Assembly: GCF_005844425.1 (NCBI RefSeq)
Contig: NZ_SPHL01000002.1
Location: 28,469 to 92,468 of the forward strand
Direction: 5' to 3'
Source of the DNA: Anaerofustis stercorihominis
GTDB lineage: Bacteria > Bacillota > Clostridia > Eubacteriales > Anaerofustaceae
DNA length: 64,000 bases
The notes under the pieces are model-generated. The model saw only the letters and a list, made by a program, of their open reading frames with translations, was not told the origin of the DNA and did no database searches. Made by a program: the position numbers and the translations under genes. Of this stretch, positions 16,482 to 24,818 are shown in pieces (the first letter of the stretch is position 1; every line of letters starts with the position of its first letter).

Positions 16482-16796
16482 TTATTTTAATGAGTTAATT
16501 AGTTCTACTAATTCATTTTTTGAAAGTCTTCCTTGAGATCTTTCTACTTGTTTTCCGTTTTTATAAATTAATAATGTAGGAATTGACATTACTCTATTTT
16601 TCATTGCAAGCATTCTTTCTTCATCAACGTTTACCTTGCATATTTTTACATCATCCATTTCTTCGCTTACTTCATCAATTATAGGTGAAAAAGCTTGGCA
16701 AGGTCCGCACCATGGAGCCCAGAAATCTACTACTACCAATTTGTCATCATTAATTTCACTTTTAAATGTTTTATTTGTTAAATTCATTACACTCAT
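16482..16796 (-). CDS. trxA: Thioredoxin
   Basis: Small cytosolic dithiol oxidoreductase that reduces protein disulfides with electrons from thioredoxin reductase. The 104-aa protein has the complete fold: VVVDFWAPWCGPCQAFSPII with the WCGPC active site, VKICKVNVDEE, and the cis-proline in SIPTLLIYKNG. The usual Gly-Gly near the end is R-L in SQGRLSK. No thioredoxin reductase gene is next to it. GAGGT lies before the ATG. Confidence 0.95.
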   Translation of the reverse strand: MSVMNLTNKTFKSEINDDKLVVVDFWAPWCGPCQAFSPIIDEVSEEMDDVKICKVNVDEERMLAMKNRVMSIPTLLIYKNGKQVERSQGRLSKNELVELINSLK

Positions 16797-16854
16797 TTTA
16801 TTTACCTCTTTTCTTATCTTTGATTATATTATAAATAAATAAAAATATAATACA

Positions 16855-16867
16855 GTGACTAAGTCAC
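16855..16867. promoter_or_regulatory. Short palindrome between trxA and pseudogene
   Basis: GTGAC-TAA-GTCAC, preceded by A and followed by A. It resembles a half-matched Crp/Fnr-type site (TGTGA-N6-TCACA) but with one base fewer between the arms. A Crp/Fnr gene starts about 430 bp downstream. A link is only a guess. Confidence 0.3.
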
Positions 16868-16944
16868 ATAGAGATGAAATTTATAAATTTATTGACATAA
16901 TAATGTTTTATAAAATAAAATAATAATAATTGGCAAAGAAAGAT

Positions 16945-17272
16945 ATGAAAATATTATTAGTAGCACTTTTAACTTTATTTTTAATATTAAATGTAGGTGT
17001 TGTATATATTTTGCAAATGAAAATCAAAATAGAGATGAAAAAGATTCTGTTGTTACTTCAAATGGAATAGCGCTGAGAATGTAGATTTTTATATCTACAT
17101 AATAAATGTAAACAACTTACTCTTGCAAAAGATATTGATTATGTTATTAAAAAAGAGATAACAGATAAAAGTATAGATTTTTATATAACTTTTAAAGGAA
17201 ATTATGAAGGTGTAGTTAAAGAAGAGTGTTAATATAAAAGATAGTGAAAATATGGAAGTCGTAAAAAATTAA
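16945..17272 (+). pseudogene. Decayed gene for a small secreted surface protein
   Basis: This 503-bp gap has no intact gene, but translations in changing frames give coherent protein pieces. There is an N-terminal signal-like MKILLVALLTLFLIL, then in another frame NENQNRDEKDSVVTSNGIAL, then KCKQLTLAKDIDYVIKKEI and KSIDFYITFKGNYEGVVKE, and finally KDSENMEVVKN. The last pieces resemble the repeated D-Y-x-V and G-N-Y-x-G pattern of clostridial surface-protein beta domains. At least three frame changes are needed, so the gene is dead. A TTGACA lies at 16892-16897. Confidence 0.55.
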
Positions 17273-17299
17273 AAGAAGAAAAATAAAAAGGGAAAGAAA

Positions 17300-17971
17300 A
17301 TGGAAACAAATAATATAGAAGAAACTCTTTCTTATTTAATTCCCGTATGGGACAAAATGGAAGAAAAACATAAAAATCTTATTTTAAATAATATTGAATA
17401 TAAAACATTTAAACAAAATGATGCTGTTCATGACAATGATGTAAGCTGTCTTGGTTTGGTACTTATAAAAAAAGGTAAGCTTAGAGCATATATGGTTTCT
17501 GAGAGTGGAAGAGAAATAAGCCTTTATTATCTAAATGATATGGATATTTGTTTAATGTCTGCATCTTGTGCCATGAAAGATATCTCAATTGATGTGTTTA
17601 TAGATGCGATGGAAGAAAGCGAAGTCATAATAATTCCTACAATTATATATAATAGGATTTCAAAAGAGTCTTTAGTTTTCTCAAATTATATAAATGAAAT
17701 AATGGCTTCAAGATTTTCTGATGTGATGTGGCTTTTAGAGCAGGTTATGTTTAAGAAGTTCGACCAAAGGCTTGCGGAATTTGTTCTTTATCATATGAAC
17801 GACGATAAAAAATTAAATATGACCCATGAACAAATTGCAAATCACCTAGGAAGTGCCAGGGAAGTTGTAAGCAGGATGCTTAAACATTTTGTTTCTTGTG
17901 GGTACATAAAATTATATAGAGGTGGTATTGAGGTAGTTGATGAAAAAGGTCTTAATCGTATTAGTGAATGA
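17300..17971 (+). CDS. Crp/Fnr family transcriptional regulator
   Basis: 223 aa. The N-terminal half is a cyclic-nucleotide-binding-type beta barrel (LGLVLIKKGKLRAYMVSESGREISLYYLNDMDICL), and the C-terminal half is a winged helix with LNMTHEQIANHLGSAREVVSRMLKHF, the recognition helix being the SAREVVSRML part. The cysteines present do not match the FNR iron-sulfur spacing, so oxygen sensing by that cluster is not indicated. It lies 35 bp before the SDR gene and may control it or an unlinked redox regulon. Confidence 0.9.
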   Translation: METNNIEETLSYLIPVWDKMEEKHKNLILNNIEYKTFKQNDAVHDNDVSCLGLVLIKKGKLRAYMVSESGREISLYYLNDMDICLMSASCAMKDISIDVFIDAMEESEVIIIPTIIYNRISKESLVFSNYINEIMASRFSDVMWLLEQVMFKKFDQRLAEFVLYHMNDDKKLNMTHEQIANHLGSAREVVSRMLKHFVSCGYIKLYRGGIEVVDEKGLNRISE

Positions 17972-18006
17972 AATGAATAAAAATATATAAATAAGGGAGA
18001 AAAGAT

Positions 18007-18768
18007 ATGTTGCAAATTGATTTAACAGGAAAAAAAGCTTTTATTACAGGAGGAAGCAGAGGCGTTGGAAAAGCTATTTGTCTTACATTAGCAGATTGTG
18101 GAGCAGATGTAGCTTTTACTTATCTTTCAAGAGATGAAGCAGCAATGGAAGTAGTAAGAGAAATTGAGGATATGGGAAGAAAAGCTTTATGCTATAAATG
18201 TGATGTTGGTAATTTTGAGCAGATGAAAGAAGTTCTATCGGATGTTAAAAATAAGTTTAGTAAACTTGATATTATTATAAATAATGCGGGTGGCTCTAAG
18301 GTATTTGAAATTGATGAGCTTACCCCTGAATATCTTGACAGTGTATTAAAATCAAACTTATACGGTTCTTTTTATTCTATAATGGCAGGCGGTTTGGATT
18401 TATTAAGAGAAGCCGGTGGAGGAAGTATAATAAATATAGGTTCTTCTGCAATGTATTCAGGTATGGGCGGAGGCCCTCAGTATTCTTCTGCTAAGGCAGG
18501 GCTTATGGGACTTACGAGATATATGGCTGTTCAATATGGCAGTGAAAATATAAGATGTAATACTCTTGCAATTTCTCTTATAAAAACAGAACAGTTAAAT
18601 AAGTTTGATGAAGAAATGACAAAGAAAAAAATCGCTACTGTTCCTGTTGGAAGACTTGGTACTCCTGAAGATGTAGCTTATATGGCAGCATTCTTATCAA
18701 GTGATATGGCAACTTATGTAAGCGGCGAAATTATCCTTATGGATGGTGCAAGAACATATGCAAAATAA
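18007..18768 (+). CDS. Short-chain dehydrogenase/reductase (FabG/FabL-like)
   Basis: 253 aa NAD(P)-dependent oxidoreductase with Rossmann motif TGGSRGVGKAI (TGxxxGxG), NNAGG, catalytic Ser in INIGSSAMYSG, YSSAKAG with the Y-x-x-x-K pair, and the C-terminal MDGARTY. Sequence resembles FabG/FabL-type acyl reductases, but the fatty-acid operon further on has its own FabG and FabK, so a different substrate is likely. The ribosome site is GGGAGAAA. It forms a pair with the Crp/Fnr gene. Confidence 0.82.
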   Translation: MLQIDLTGKKAFITGGSRGVGKAICLTLADCGADVAFTYLSRDEAAMEVVREIEDMGRKALCYKCDVGNFEQMKEVLSDVKNKFSKLDIIINNAGGSKVFEIDELTPEYLDSVLKSNLYGSFYSIMAGGLDLLREAGGGSIINIGSSAMYSGMGGGPQYSSAKAGLMGLTRYMAVQYGSENIRCNTLAISLIKTEQLNKFDEEMTKKKIATVPVGRLGTPEDVAYMAAFLSSDMATYVSGEIILMDGARTYAK

Positions 18769-18790
18769 AACTCCTTATGGGAGTTTTTTT
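18767..18790 (+). terminator. Terminator after SDR gene
   Basis: AAAACTCC-TTATG-GGAGTTTT followed by T residues. Confidence 0.8.
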
Positions 18791-18880
18791 GTTTTTATAA
18801 ATGAATTATATAAGTTTTAAATAAATCATTTTGTAATATTAAAATTTCATTAAAAATAGAAAATAAATTTAAATAATCTA

Positions 18881-18909
18881 TTGACAAAGTATAGTCGTGG
18901 TGGTATATT
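18881..18909 (+). promoter_or_regulatory. Sigma-A promoter of the hrcA operon
   Basis: TTGACA (18881-18886), 17 bp, TATATT (18904-18909), ending ten bases before the CIRCE element. Confidence 0.85.
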
Positions 18910-18919
18910 TATGACAGTG

Positions 18920-18946
18920 TTAGCACTCATGTTTAAAGAGTGCTAA
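18920..18946. promoter_or_regulatory. CIRCE operator for HrcA
   Basis: Perfect match to the consensus TTAGCACTC-N9-GAGTGCTAA, placed at the expected transcription start and followed by the hrcA ribosome site. It predicts heat-inducible derepression of the four-gene operon. Confidence 0.97.
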
Positions 18947-18964
18947 TAAGAAGGAGAAAGGAAA

Positions 18965-20005
18965 ATGAACTGGGAAGATAGAAAGTTTATTATTTTAAAT
19001 GCAATAATACATGATTATATTAAAACAGCAGAACCTGTTGGTTCAAGAACTCTTGAAAAAAAATATAAGCTTGGTGTATCTTCTGCAACTATCAGAAATG
19101 AAATGTCCGATTTGGAAGATATGGGCTTATTAATAAAACCTCATACTTCTGCGGGTAGAATTCCTTCTACTACGGCATATAGATTATATGTCGATAACTT
19201 TATGAAGAAAAATGCTTTAGATGAAAAAATAAGAGATGTTGTTAAAGCTGAGTATGAAAATTATATGTTTGAACTTAATAAAACAATAGAACAAACACTT
19301 AATATTCTTACTAAAATGACGAATTATACTTCTCTTGTTATGGCTCCAAGACTTTCATCTTTAAATGTAAAAGACGTAAAACTTGTTTACATTGAAGAAA
19401 AAAGAGTCATGATTATCGTTGTAACAAAAGAAGGTCTTATCAAAAATGCAGAGATAAGGTTAAAATACAGCGTTACTTTAGAGCAGCTAGAAAAAATAAA
19501 TAATTTCCTTATTTCAATAATAAGAAACAGACCTGCAAATGAAGTAATTGAACTTCTAGGTAAAGCAATTGACGGTTTAAGTGAAGATGAAAACAGAATT
19601 TTATCGGAAATAATGCCTGTATTTAGAAGTTTAGTTGAAAAGGCGCATTCTTCAAAGATTTATTCTAAAGGAGTAAGCAAAATATTAAACTATCCGGAAT
19701 TTGAGGATTTGGAAAAAGCTAAACACTTTATTGATTCTGTAAACAGCAAAGATACATTGGAAAATGCAATACTATCTGCTGTGGATGATGATAAAGATAT
19801 TCATATAGTTATAGGTAATGAAAACAAAGTTGAGGACTTTAGTGATTGTTCGATTATAACTGCCGATTATAAATTAAACGGCAAAACAATAGGAACAATT
19901 GGTGTTATTGGTCCTACAAGGATGAATTACGATTATGCTATTTCAACACTTGATGTTTTAAGTGATGAACTAACAAAGCATATTTCAAAAATATTTGAAA
20001 AGTGA
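18965..20005 (+). CDS. hrcA: Heat-inducible transcription repressor HrcA
   Basis: HrcA binds CIRCE and shuts off chaperone genes; GroEL keeps it active, so heat titration induces the regulon. The 346-aa protein begins with a winged helix (LNAIIHDYIKTAEPVGSRTLEKKYKLGVSSATIRNEMSDLEDMGLL, helix-turn-helix near residue 40-60), then HTSAGRIPSTTAYRLYVDNFM, which is diagnostic, and the GAF-like and dimerisation part ending TRMNYDYAISTLDVLSDELTK. It is the first gene after its own CIRCE operator and lies nine bases before grpE. Confidence 0.97.
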   Translation: MNWEDRKFIILNAIIHDYIKTAEPVGSRTLEKKYKLGVSSATIRNEMSDLEDMGLLIKPHTSAGRIPSTTAYRLYVDNFMKKNALDEKIRDVVKAEYENYMFELNKTIEQTLNILTKMTNYTSLVMAPRLSSLNVKDVKLVYIEEKRVMIIVVTKEGLIKNAEIRLKYSVTLEQLEKINNFLISIIRNRPANEVIELLGKAIDGLSEDENRILSEIMPVFRSLVEKAHSSKIYSKGVSKILNYPEFEDLEKAKHFIDSVNSKDTLENAILSAVDDDKDIHIVIGNENKVEDFSDCSIITADYKLNGKTIGTIGVIGPTRMNYDYAISTLDVLSDELTKHISKIFEK

Positions 20006-20014
20006 GGTAGCTAA

Positions 20015-20638
20015 ATGGATAATGGTAATATTAAAGATATAAATGAGCTTAGAAAAGAAAAAGAAGAAAAAGAAAAACAAAAAAATATGAAAGATGAAGA
20101 AAAAGAAGTGAAGAAAGAAGAAAACAAAGAACAGATAAAAGAAGAAAAAGTAAATGAAACAATAGAGGAAAAAGAAGAAGTTAAAGAAGAAAAGAAAGAA
20201 GAGAGCTTTGAAGAAAAATATAATAAATTAAATGAGAGCTATCTTAGAATTTTAGCCGATTTTGATAATTATAAGAAAAGAGCTGCAAAAGACAGAGAGG
20301 CAATGATTATTTATTCAACATCTAAATTCGCAGAAGGCTTATTTCCTATAATTGACAACTTCAAAAGAGCTCTTGAAAGTGAGGAGGATAAAGAAAGCGG
20401 TTTTTATGCAGGTGTTAACATGATATTCACTCAATTAAGTGAACTGTTAAAAAGTGAAGGAATTGAGACAATCGAAGCTATTGATACCGCATTTGATCCA
20501 AACAAACACAATGCGGTAGCAGTTGACAAGGTTGAAGATAAAGAAGATAATATTGTTCTTGAAGTTTTTCAAGACGGATATGTTTATAAAGAAAAAGTCT
20601 TAAGACCGGCTATGGTCAAAGTTAATAAGTTAAAATAG
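20015..20638 (+). CDS. grpE: Nucleotide exchange factor GrpE
   Basis: GrpE releases ADP from DnaK in the chaperone cycle. The 207-aa protein has a long Lys/Glu-rich disordered and coiled N-terminus (1-70), then the signature [41 protein letters not shown] and the C-terminal beta domain [36 protein letters not shown]. The charged N-terminal extension is longer than in many GrpE proteins and almost pure K/E. GAGGTAG precedes the start. Confidence 0.96.
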   Translation: MDNGNIKDINELRKEKEEKEKQKNMKDEEKEVKKEENKEQIKEEKVNETIEEKEEVKEEKKEESFEEKYNKLNESYLRILADFDNYKKRAAKDREAMIIYSTSKFAEGLFPIIDNFKRALESEEDKESGFYAGVNMIFTQLSELLKSEGIETIEAIDTAFDPNKHNAVAVDKVEDKEDNIVLEVFQDGYVYKEKVLRPAMVKVNKLK

Positions 20639-20663
20639 ATTTTATAAAAAGGAGAGATTTAAA

Positions 20664-22511
20664 ATGAGTAAAGAAAAAATTATAGGTATCGATTTAGGTA
20701 CAACAAATTCATGTGTAGCAGTATTAGAAGGTGGGGAAGCTGTTGTTATAGCTAATGCAGAAGGCGCAAGAACTACTCCATCAGTAGTAGCATTTACAAA
20801 TGACGGAGAAAGATTAATTGGTCAAGTAGCTAAAAACCAAGCAGTTACAAACCCAGAAAAAACAGTTGCTTCAATTAAAAGACATATGGGAAGCGATTAT
20901 AAAGTTGATATTGATGGTAAAAAATATACACCACAAGAAATTTCAGCTTTTGTATTACAAAAATTGAAAAAAGATGCTGAAAGTTATTTAGGACAAACTG
21001 TTTCTAAAGCAGTTATTACAGTTCCTGCTTACTTTACAGATGCTCAAAGACAAGCAACAAAAGACGCTGGTAAAATCGCAGGTCTTGAAGTTTTAAGAAT
21101 TATCAACGAACCAACAGCAGCAGCTCTTGCTTATGGTCTTGATAAAGAAGAAAATCAAACAGTTATGATTTTCGACCTTGGTGGTGGTACATTCGATGTA
21201 TCTATCTTGGAACTTGCTGATGGCGTATTTGAAGTTAAAGCAACAAATGGTAATAACCACTTAGGTGGGGATGACTTTGATAATAAAATCATTGAATATC
21301 TAATTTCTGAATTCAAAAAAGCTAACGGTATTGATTTAAGCGGCGATAAAATGGCAATGCAAAGACTTAAAGAAAGTGCTGAAAAAGCTAAGATTGAACT
21401 TTCAAGTAAAACAACAGCTCAAATCAATATTCCATTCATTACAATGGACGCAGCTGGTCCTAAACATTTAGACGTAACTTTAACAAGAGCTAAGTTTGAT
21501 GAACTTACAGCAGACCTTGTTGAAGCAACAATGGAACCAGTAAGAAAAGCAATCGCTGACTCTGGTTTATCAGCAAGCGATATTCATAAAGTAGTACTTG
21601 TTGGTGGTTCAACAAGAATTCCGGCAGTTCAAGAAGCTGTTAAGAGAATCACAGGAAAAGAAGCTGATAAAGGTATCAACCCTGATGAATGTGTAGCAAT
21701 TGGTGCTGCTATTCAAGGTGGTGTACTTGCAGGGGATGTTCAAGACGTATTACTTCTTGATGTAACTCCATTATCACTTGGTATTGAAACTCTTGGTGGA
21801 GTATTCACTAAATTAATCGACAGAAACACAACTATTCCAACAAAGAAAAGCCAAGTATTCTCAACAGCTGCAGATGGTCAAACAGCAGTAGATATTCATG
21901 TTCTTCAAGGGGAGAGAGGAATGGCTGCCGATAATAAAACATTAGGTAGATTCCAACTTACAGGAATTCCTGCAGCTCCAAGAGGAGTACCACAAATCGA
22001 AGTAACATTTGATATTGATGCTAATGGTATCGTTAATGTTACAGCAAAAGATTTAGGTACAGGAAAAGAACAAAACGTTGTAATCCAATCTTCTTCTAAC
22101 ATGTCTAAAGAAGAAATTGATAAAGCTGTAAAAGAAGCTGAACAATATGCTAACGAAGATAAAGCAAAAGAAGAAGAAATTAATACAAGAAATAACGCCG
22201 ATGCAGCAGTTTACAATGCTGAAAAGACATTAAAAGATCTTGGCGATAAAGTAACAGATACAGAAAAAGCTCCTGTTGAAGATGCAATTAAAGACTTAAA
22301 AGAAAAATTAGAAGGTTCTGATACAGAAGCAATTAAAAAAGCAACAGAAAAATTAAGTGAAGCTTTATATCCAATAGCAGAAAAATTATATGCTGATCAA
22401 GCTAACCAACAAAACGCAGGTGCAAATGCTCAAGGTACAAGCGATGCTGGAAAACAAGATGATAATGTTGTTGATGCAGATTATGAAGTAGTAGATGATG
22501 ACGATAAATAA
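20664..22511 (+). CDS. dnaK: Chaperone DnaK (Hsp70)
   Basis: ATP-driven holdase/foldase. The 615-aa protein has the phosphate-1 loop [73 protein letters not shown] and the interdomain linker [12 protein letters not shown]. The substrate-binding domain follows, and a C-terminal tail ending in [14 protein letters not shown]. It has the single-domain gap typical of Gram-positive DnaK. Strong AT-poor codon bias compared with neighbours (preferred GGT, CTT, AAC) fits high expression. Confidence 0.98.
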   Translation: MSKEKIIGIDLGTTNSCVAVLEGGEAVVIANAEGARTTPSVVAFTNDGERLIGQVAKNQAVTNPEKTVASIKRHMGSDYKVDIDGKKYTPQEISAFVLQKLKKDAESYLGQTVSKAVITVPAYFTDAQRQATKDAGKIAGLEVLRIINEPTAAALAYGLDKEENQTVMIFDLGGGTFDVSILELADGVFEVKATNGNNHLGGDDFDNKIIEYLISEFKKANGIDLSGDKMAMQRLKESAEKAKIELSSKTTAQINIPFITMDAAGPKHLDVTLTRAKFDELTADLVEATMEPVRKAIADSGLSASDIHKVVLVGGSTRIPAVQEAVKRITGKEADKGINPDECVAIGAAIQGGVLAGDVQDVLLLDVTPLSLGIETLGGVFTKLIDRNTTIPTKKSQVFSTAADGQTAVDIHVLQGERGMAADNKTLGRFQLTGIPAAPRGVPQIEVTFDIDANGIVNVTAKDLGTGKEQNVVIQSSSNMSKEEIDKAVKEAEQYANEDKAKEEEINTRNNADAAVYNAEKTLKDLGDKVTDTEKAPVEDAIKDLKEKLEGSDTEAIKKATEKLSEALYPIAEKLYADQANQQNAGANAQGTSDAGKQDDNVVDADYEVVDDDDK

Positions 22512-22522
22512 TTAAAACAACT

Positions 22523-22559
22523 TCACCCTGCTAAGTAGATACTTTGCGGGGTGATTTTT
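22523..22559 (+). terminator. Hairpin between dnaK and dnaJ
   Basis: TCACCCTGC and GCGGGGTGA (one G-U pair) form a stem with a 14-base loop, followed by five T. It probably acts as a partial terminator that lowers dnaJ relative to dnaK, or as a processing site. Confidence 0.65.
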
Positions 22560-22584
22560 CAAATTTAAAAGGGAGTAGATAATA

Positions 22585-23724
22585 ATGGCAAAAAGGGATT
22601 ATTACGAGGTTTTGGGCGTAGATAAAAGTGCCAGCGAAGCTGATATAAAGAAAGCATATAGAAAACTTGCTATGAAATATCATCCTGACAGAAATCCTGG
22701 TGATAAAGAAGCAGAAGAAAAGTTTAAAGAAATAAACGAAGCTTATGAAGTTTTATCTGATGCTGATAAAAAAGCCAAATACGATCAATTCGGTCATGCT
22801 GCTTTTGATCCAAACATGGGCGGTGGAGCCGGTTTTGGCGGTGCCGGATTTGGTGGATTTGAAGATATGTTTGGTGATATCTTCGGTTCAATGTTTGGCG
22901 GCGGATTTTCTTCAGGTGCAAATAGACAAAATGCTCGTCAAAAAGGTAGAGATTTAAGAGTTAATCTTTCAATATCTTTTAATGATGCAATTTTTGGATG
23001 TAAAAAAGAAATCAAATTAAAAAGAACAGAAACTTGTGAAACCTGTGCAGGCAGGGGGGCTGTAAATGATGCTGACATTAAAACATGTGAAACTTGTCAT
23101 GGAACAGGTCAAGTAAGAGTAACTCAACAAAGCTTGTTTGGAACTGTTCAAACAGTAAAAACTTGTAGTGAATGTAATGGTACAGGTAAGAAAATTATTA
23201 AACCTTGTCCTACATGTTCCGGCAGCGGTACTGTAAGAAAAGAAAGAGTTATTTCAATTAGAATTCCGGCAGGTGTTGATACAGGAAGTGTTCTTCCTTT
23301 AAGAGGCGAAGGTGAAGCCGGTAAAAACGGAGGTCCTAACGGAGATGTATATATTTACATAACTGTAAAACCTCATCAAATATTTACAAGAGACGGTAGC
23401 GATATTTATTGCAAAATACCGATAACTTTTGTTCAAGCAGCTTTAGGGGATCATATAATGGTGCCTACTGTTGATGGACAGGTTAAACTAAAAATTCCTG
23501 AAGGAACACAATCAGGTCAAGTATTTAAACTTAAAAATAAAGGTATTCAAAATGCCAACGGTTTTGGCAAAGGTAACCAATATGTTGAAATAAAAGTTGA
23601 AGTTCCTAAGAACTTAACAGAAAAACAAAAATCTAAGTTAAGAGAATTCGGGGAACTTTCAAGTGATAAAAACAATGAACAAAATAAAAGTTTCTGGGAT
23701 AAGGTAAAAGATAACTTTAAATAA
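22585..23724 (+). CDS. dnaJ: Chaperone DnaJ (Hsp40)
   Basis: Type I J-protein that delivers clients to DnaK and stimulates its ATPase. The 379-aa protein shows a J domain ([36 protein letters not shown] at about 33-35), a Gly/Phe-rich linker, and four zinc-finger repeats of the CxxCxGxG type: [24 protein letters not shown] and CPTCSGSG. The C-terminal substrate-binding domains follow. A ribosome site GGGAG lies before the ATG. Confidence 0.97.
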   Translation: MAKRDYYEVLGVDKSASEADIKKAYRKLAMKYHPDRNPGDKEAEEKFKEINEAYEVLSDADKKAKYDQFGHAAFDPNMGGGAGFGGAGFGGFEDMFGDIFGSMFGGGFSSGANRQNARQKGRDLRVNLSISFNDAIFGCKKEIKLKRTETCETCAGRGAVNDADIKTCETCHGTGQVRVTQQSLFGTVQTVKTCSECNGTGKKIIKPCPTCSGSGTVRKERVISIRIPAGVDTGSVLPLRGEGEAGKNGGPNGDVYIYITVKPHQIFTRDGSDIYCKIPITFVQAALGDHIMVPTVDGQVKLKIPEGTQSGQVFKLKNKGIQNANGFGKGNQYVEIKVEVPKNLTEKQKSKLREFGELSSDKNNEQNKSFWDKVKDNFK

Positions 23725-23751
23725 AAAGACTTCTTTAGAAGTCTTTTTTTA
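23723..23751 (+). terminator. Terminator of the heat-shock operon
   Basis: AAAAAGACTTC-TTTA-GAAGTCTTTTT followed by T residues. Confidence 0.9.
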
Positions 23752-23790
23752 TGTTATATTATAAATATAAATTTTGGAGGAAATAAAGTT

Positions 23791-24204
23791 ATGCTTGATA
23801 GAATACCAAGTAAAGAGGATATGACAGTTTTGGTAGGACAATCTTTATATGATGTTTGGGAAAAGTTGTGTAATTTAATTGATGAAAGATATGAAATGGA
23901 TAGGTTATGGAATACCGGCGGTAAGAAATGGGCTTATGAATATAAATATCTAAGAGGTGGTAAAACACTTTGTGCATTATATGCTAAAGAAAATTGTATA
24001 GGATTTATGGTTATACTTGGAAAAGAAGAAAGAGCAAAGTTTGAAGAAGGGAGAAACATTTATTCTAAAGAAGTTCAAAAAGTTTATGATGAAGCGAAAA
24101 CATATCGTGATGGTAAATGGATAATGTTTGAGCCAACAAATACCGAGCAATTTGATGATTATATTAAGTTACTTACTATAAAGAGAAAACCAAATAGAAA
24201 ATAA
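23791..24204 (+). CDS. DUF3788-family protein
   Basis: 137 aa, soluble, no signal peptide. It matches the layout of DUF3788: an N-terminal helix with LVGQSLYDVWEKLCNLIDERY, the strand-rich KKWAYEYKYLRGGKTLCALYAKENCIGFMVILGKEE, then a helix and the conserved YRDGKWIMFEP. Homologues are small cytosolic proteins of unknown role, found singly in Firmicutes. GGAGG precedes the ATG by about nine bases. Confidence 0.7.
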   Translation: MLDRIPSKEDMTVLVGQSLYDVWEKLCNLIDERYEMDRLWNTGGKKWAYEYKYLRGGKTLCALYAKENCIGFMVILGKEERAKFEEGRNIYSKEVQKVYDEAKTYRDGKWIMFEPTNTEQFDDYIKLLTIKRKPNRK

Positions 24205-24262
24205 TATTTTTAAGTTATATATTTTAGATGAATTTAATTAAAATTTGTGAGGTGAAAATAAA

Positions 24263-24715
24263 GTGGAATTGGAAATAATTGAAATAAAAGACAGAGATTC
24301 TATTTTAATACAGAATTTATTAGATGTATGGGAAAGTTCGGTTAAAGCTACTCATTTATTTTTATCTAAAGAAGAAATAAATAATATTAAGAAGTATGTT
24401 CCTTTTGCTATAAAAGAAGTACCTGTTTTAGTGATAGCTAAAAATGTAGATAAAAACATAACTGGATTTATGGGGACTAAAGATAAGATTCTTGAAATGT
24501 TATTTATTTCAGATAAATATAGAGGGCAGGGAATAGGAAAGATGTTGTTACAATATGGAATAAAAAATTATAATATAAATGAACTTACAGTAAATGAACA
24601 AAATCCCCTTGCAAAAAAGTTTTATGAGTATATGGGCTTTAAAGTTTATAAAAGAATGGAGCTAGATGAACAGGGCAATCCTTATCCATTATTGTATATG
24701 AAAATGACTGAATAA
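24263..24715 (+). CDS. GNAT family N-acetyltransferase (YjaB-like)
   Basis: 150 aa single-domain GNAT starting at a GTG with GAGGTGA upstream. The visible fold is LLDVWESSVKATHLFLSKEEI, strand FMGTKDKILEMLFISDKYRGQGIGKMLL (the R-G-Q-G-I-G-K acetyl-CoA loop), ELTVNEQNPLAKKFYEYMGFKVYKRMELD. The pattern matches the YjaB/YiaC-like group of small GNATs, whose substrates include protein lysines. It is alone, with its own downstream hairpin shared with the ABC permease gene. Confidence 0.85.
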   Translation: MELEIIEIKDRDSILIQNLLDVWESSVKATHLFLSKEEINNIKKYVPFAIKEVPVLVIAKNVDKNITGFMGTKDKILEMLFISDKYRGQGIGKMLLQYGIKNYNINELTVNEQNPLAKKFYEYMGFKVYKRMELDEQGNPYPLLYMKMTE

Positions 24716-24792
24716 ATTTTTAAATAAAGTATTGAATCTATTAACGTTTTTTATTATTAGTCATTTTATAAATTAATTTATTAATAATAAAA

Positions 24793-24815
24793 AAGAGAAG
24801 TTTTAAACTTCTCTT
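24793..24815. terminator. Bidirectional terminator
   Basis: AAGAGAAGTTT-T-AAACTTCTCTT with an A run on the left and T run on the right. It ends the ABC permease gene (minus) and possibly the GNAT transcript (plus). Confidence 0.8.
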
Positions 24816-24818
24816 TTT

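Noticed and set aside
18007..18768. Calling the SDR gene fabG or fabL
   Set aside because: The fatty-acid operon has its own FabG and FabK, and the SDR lies with a Crp/Fnr gene; sequence alone does not fix an acyl-ACP substrate.
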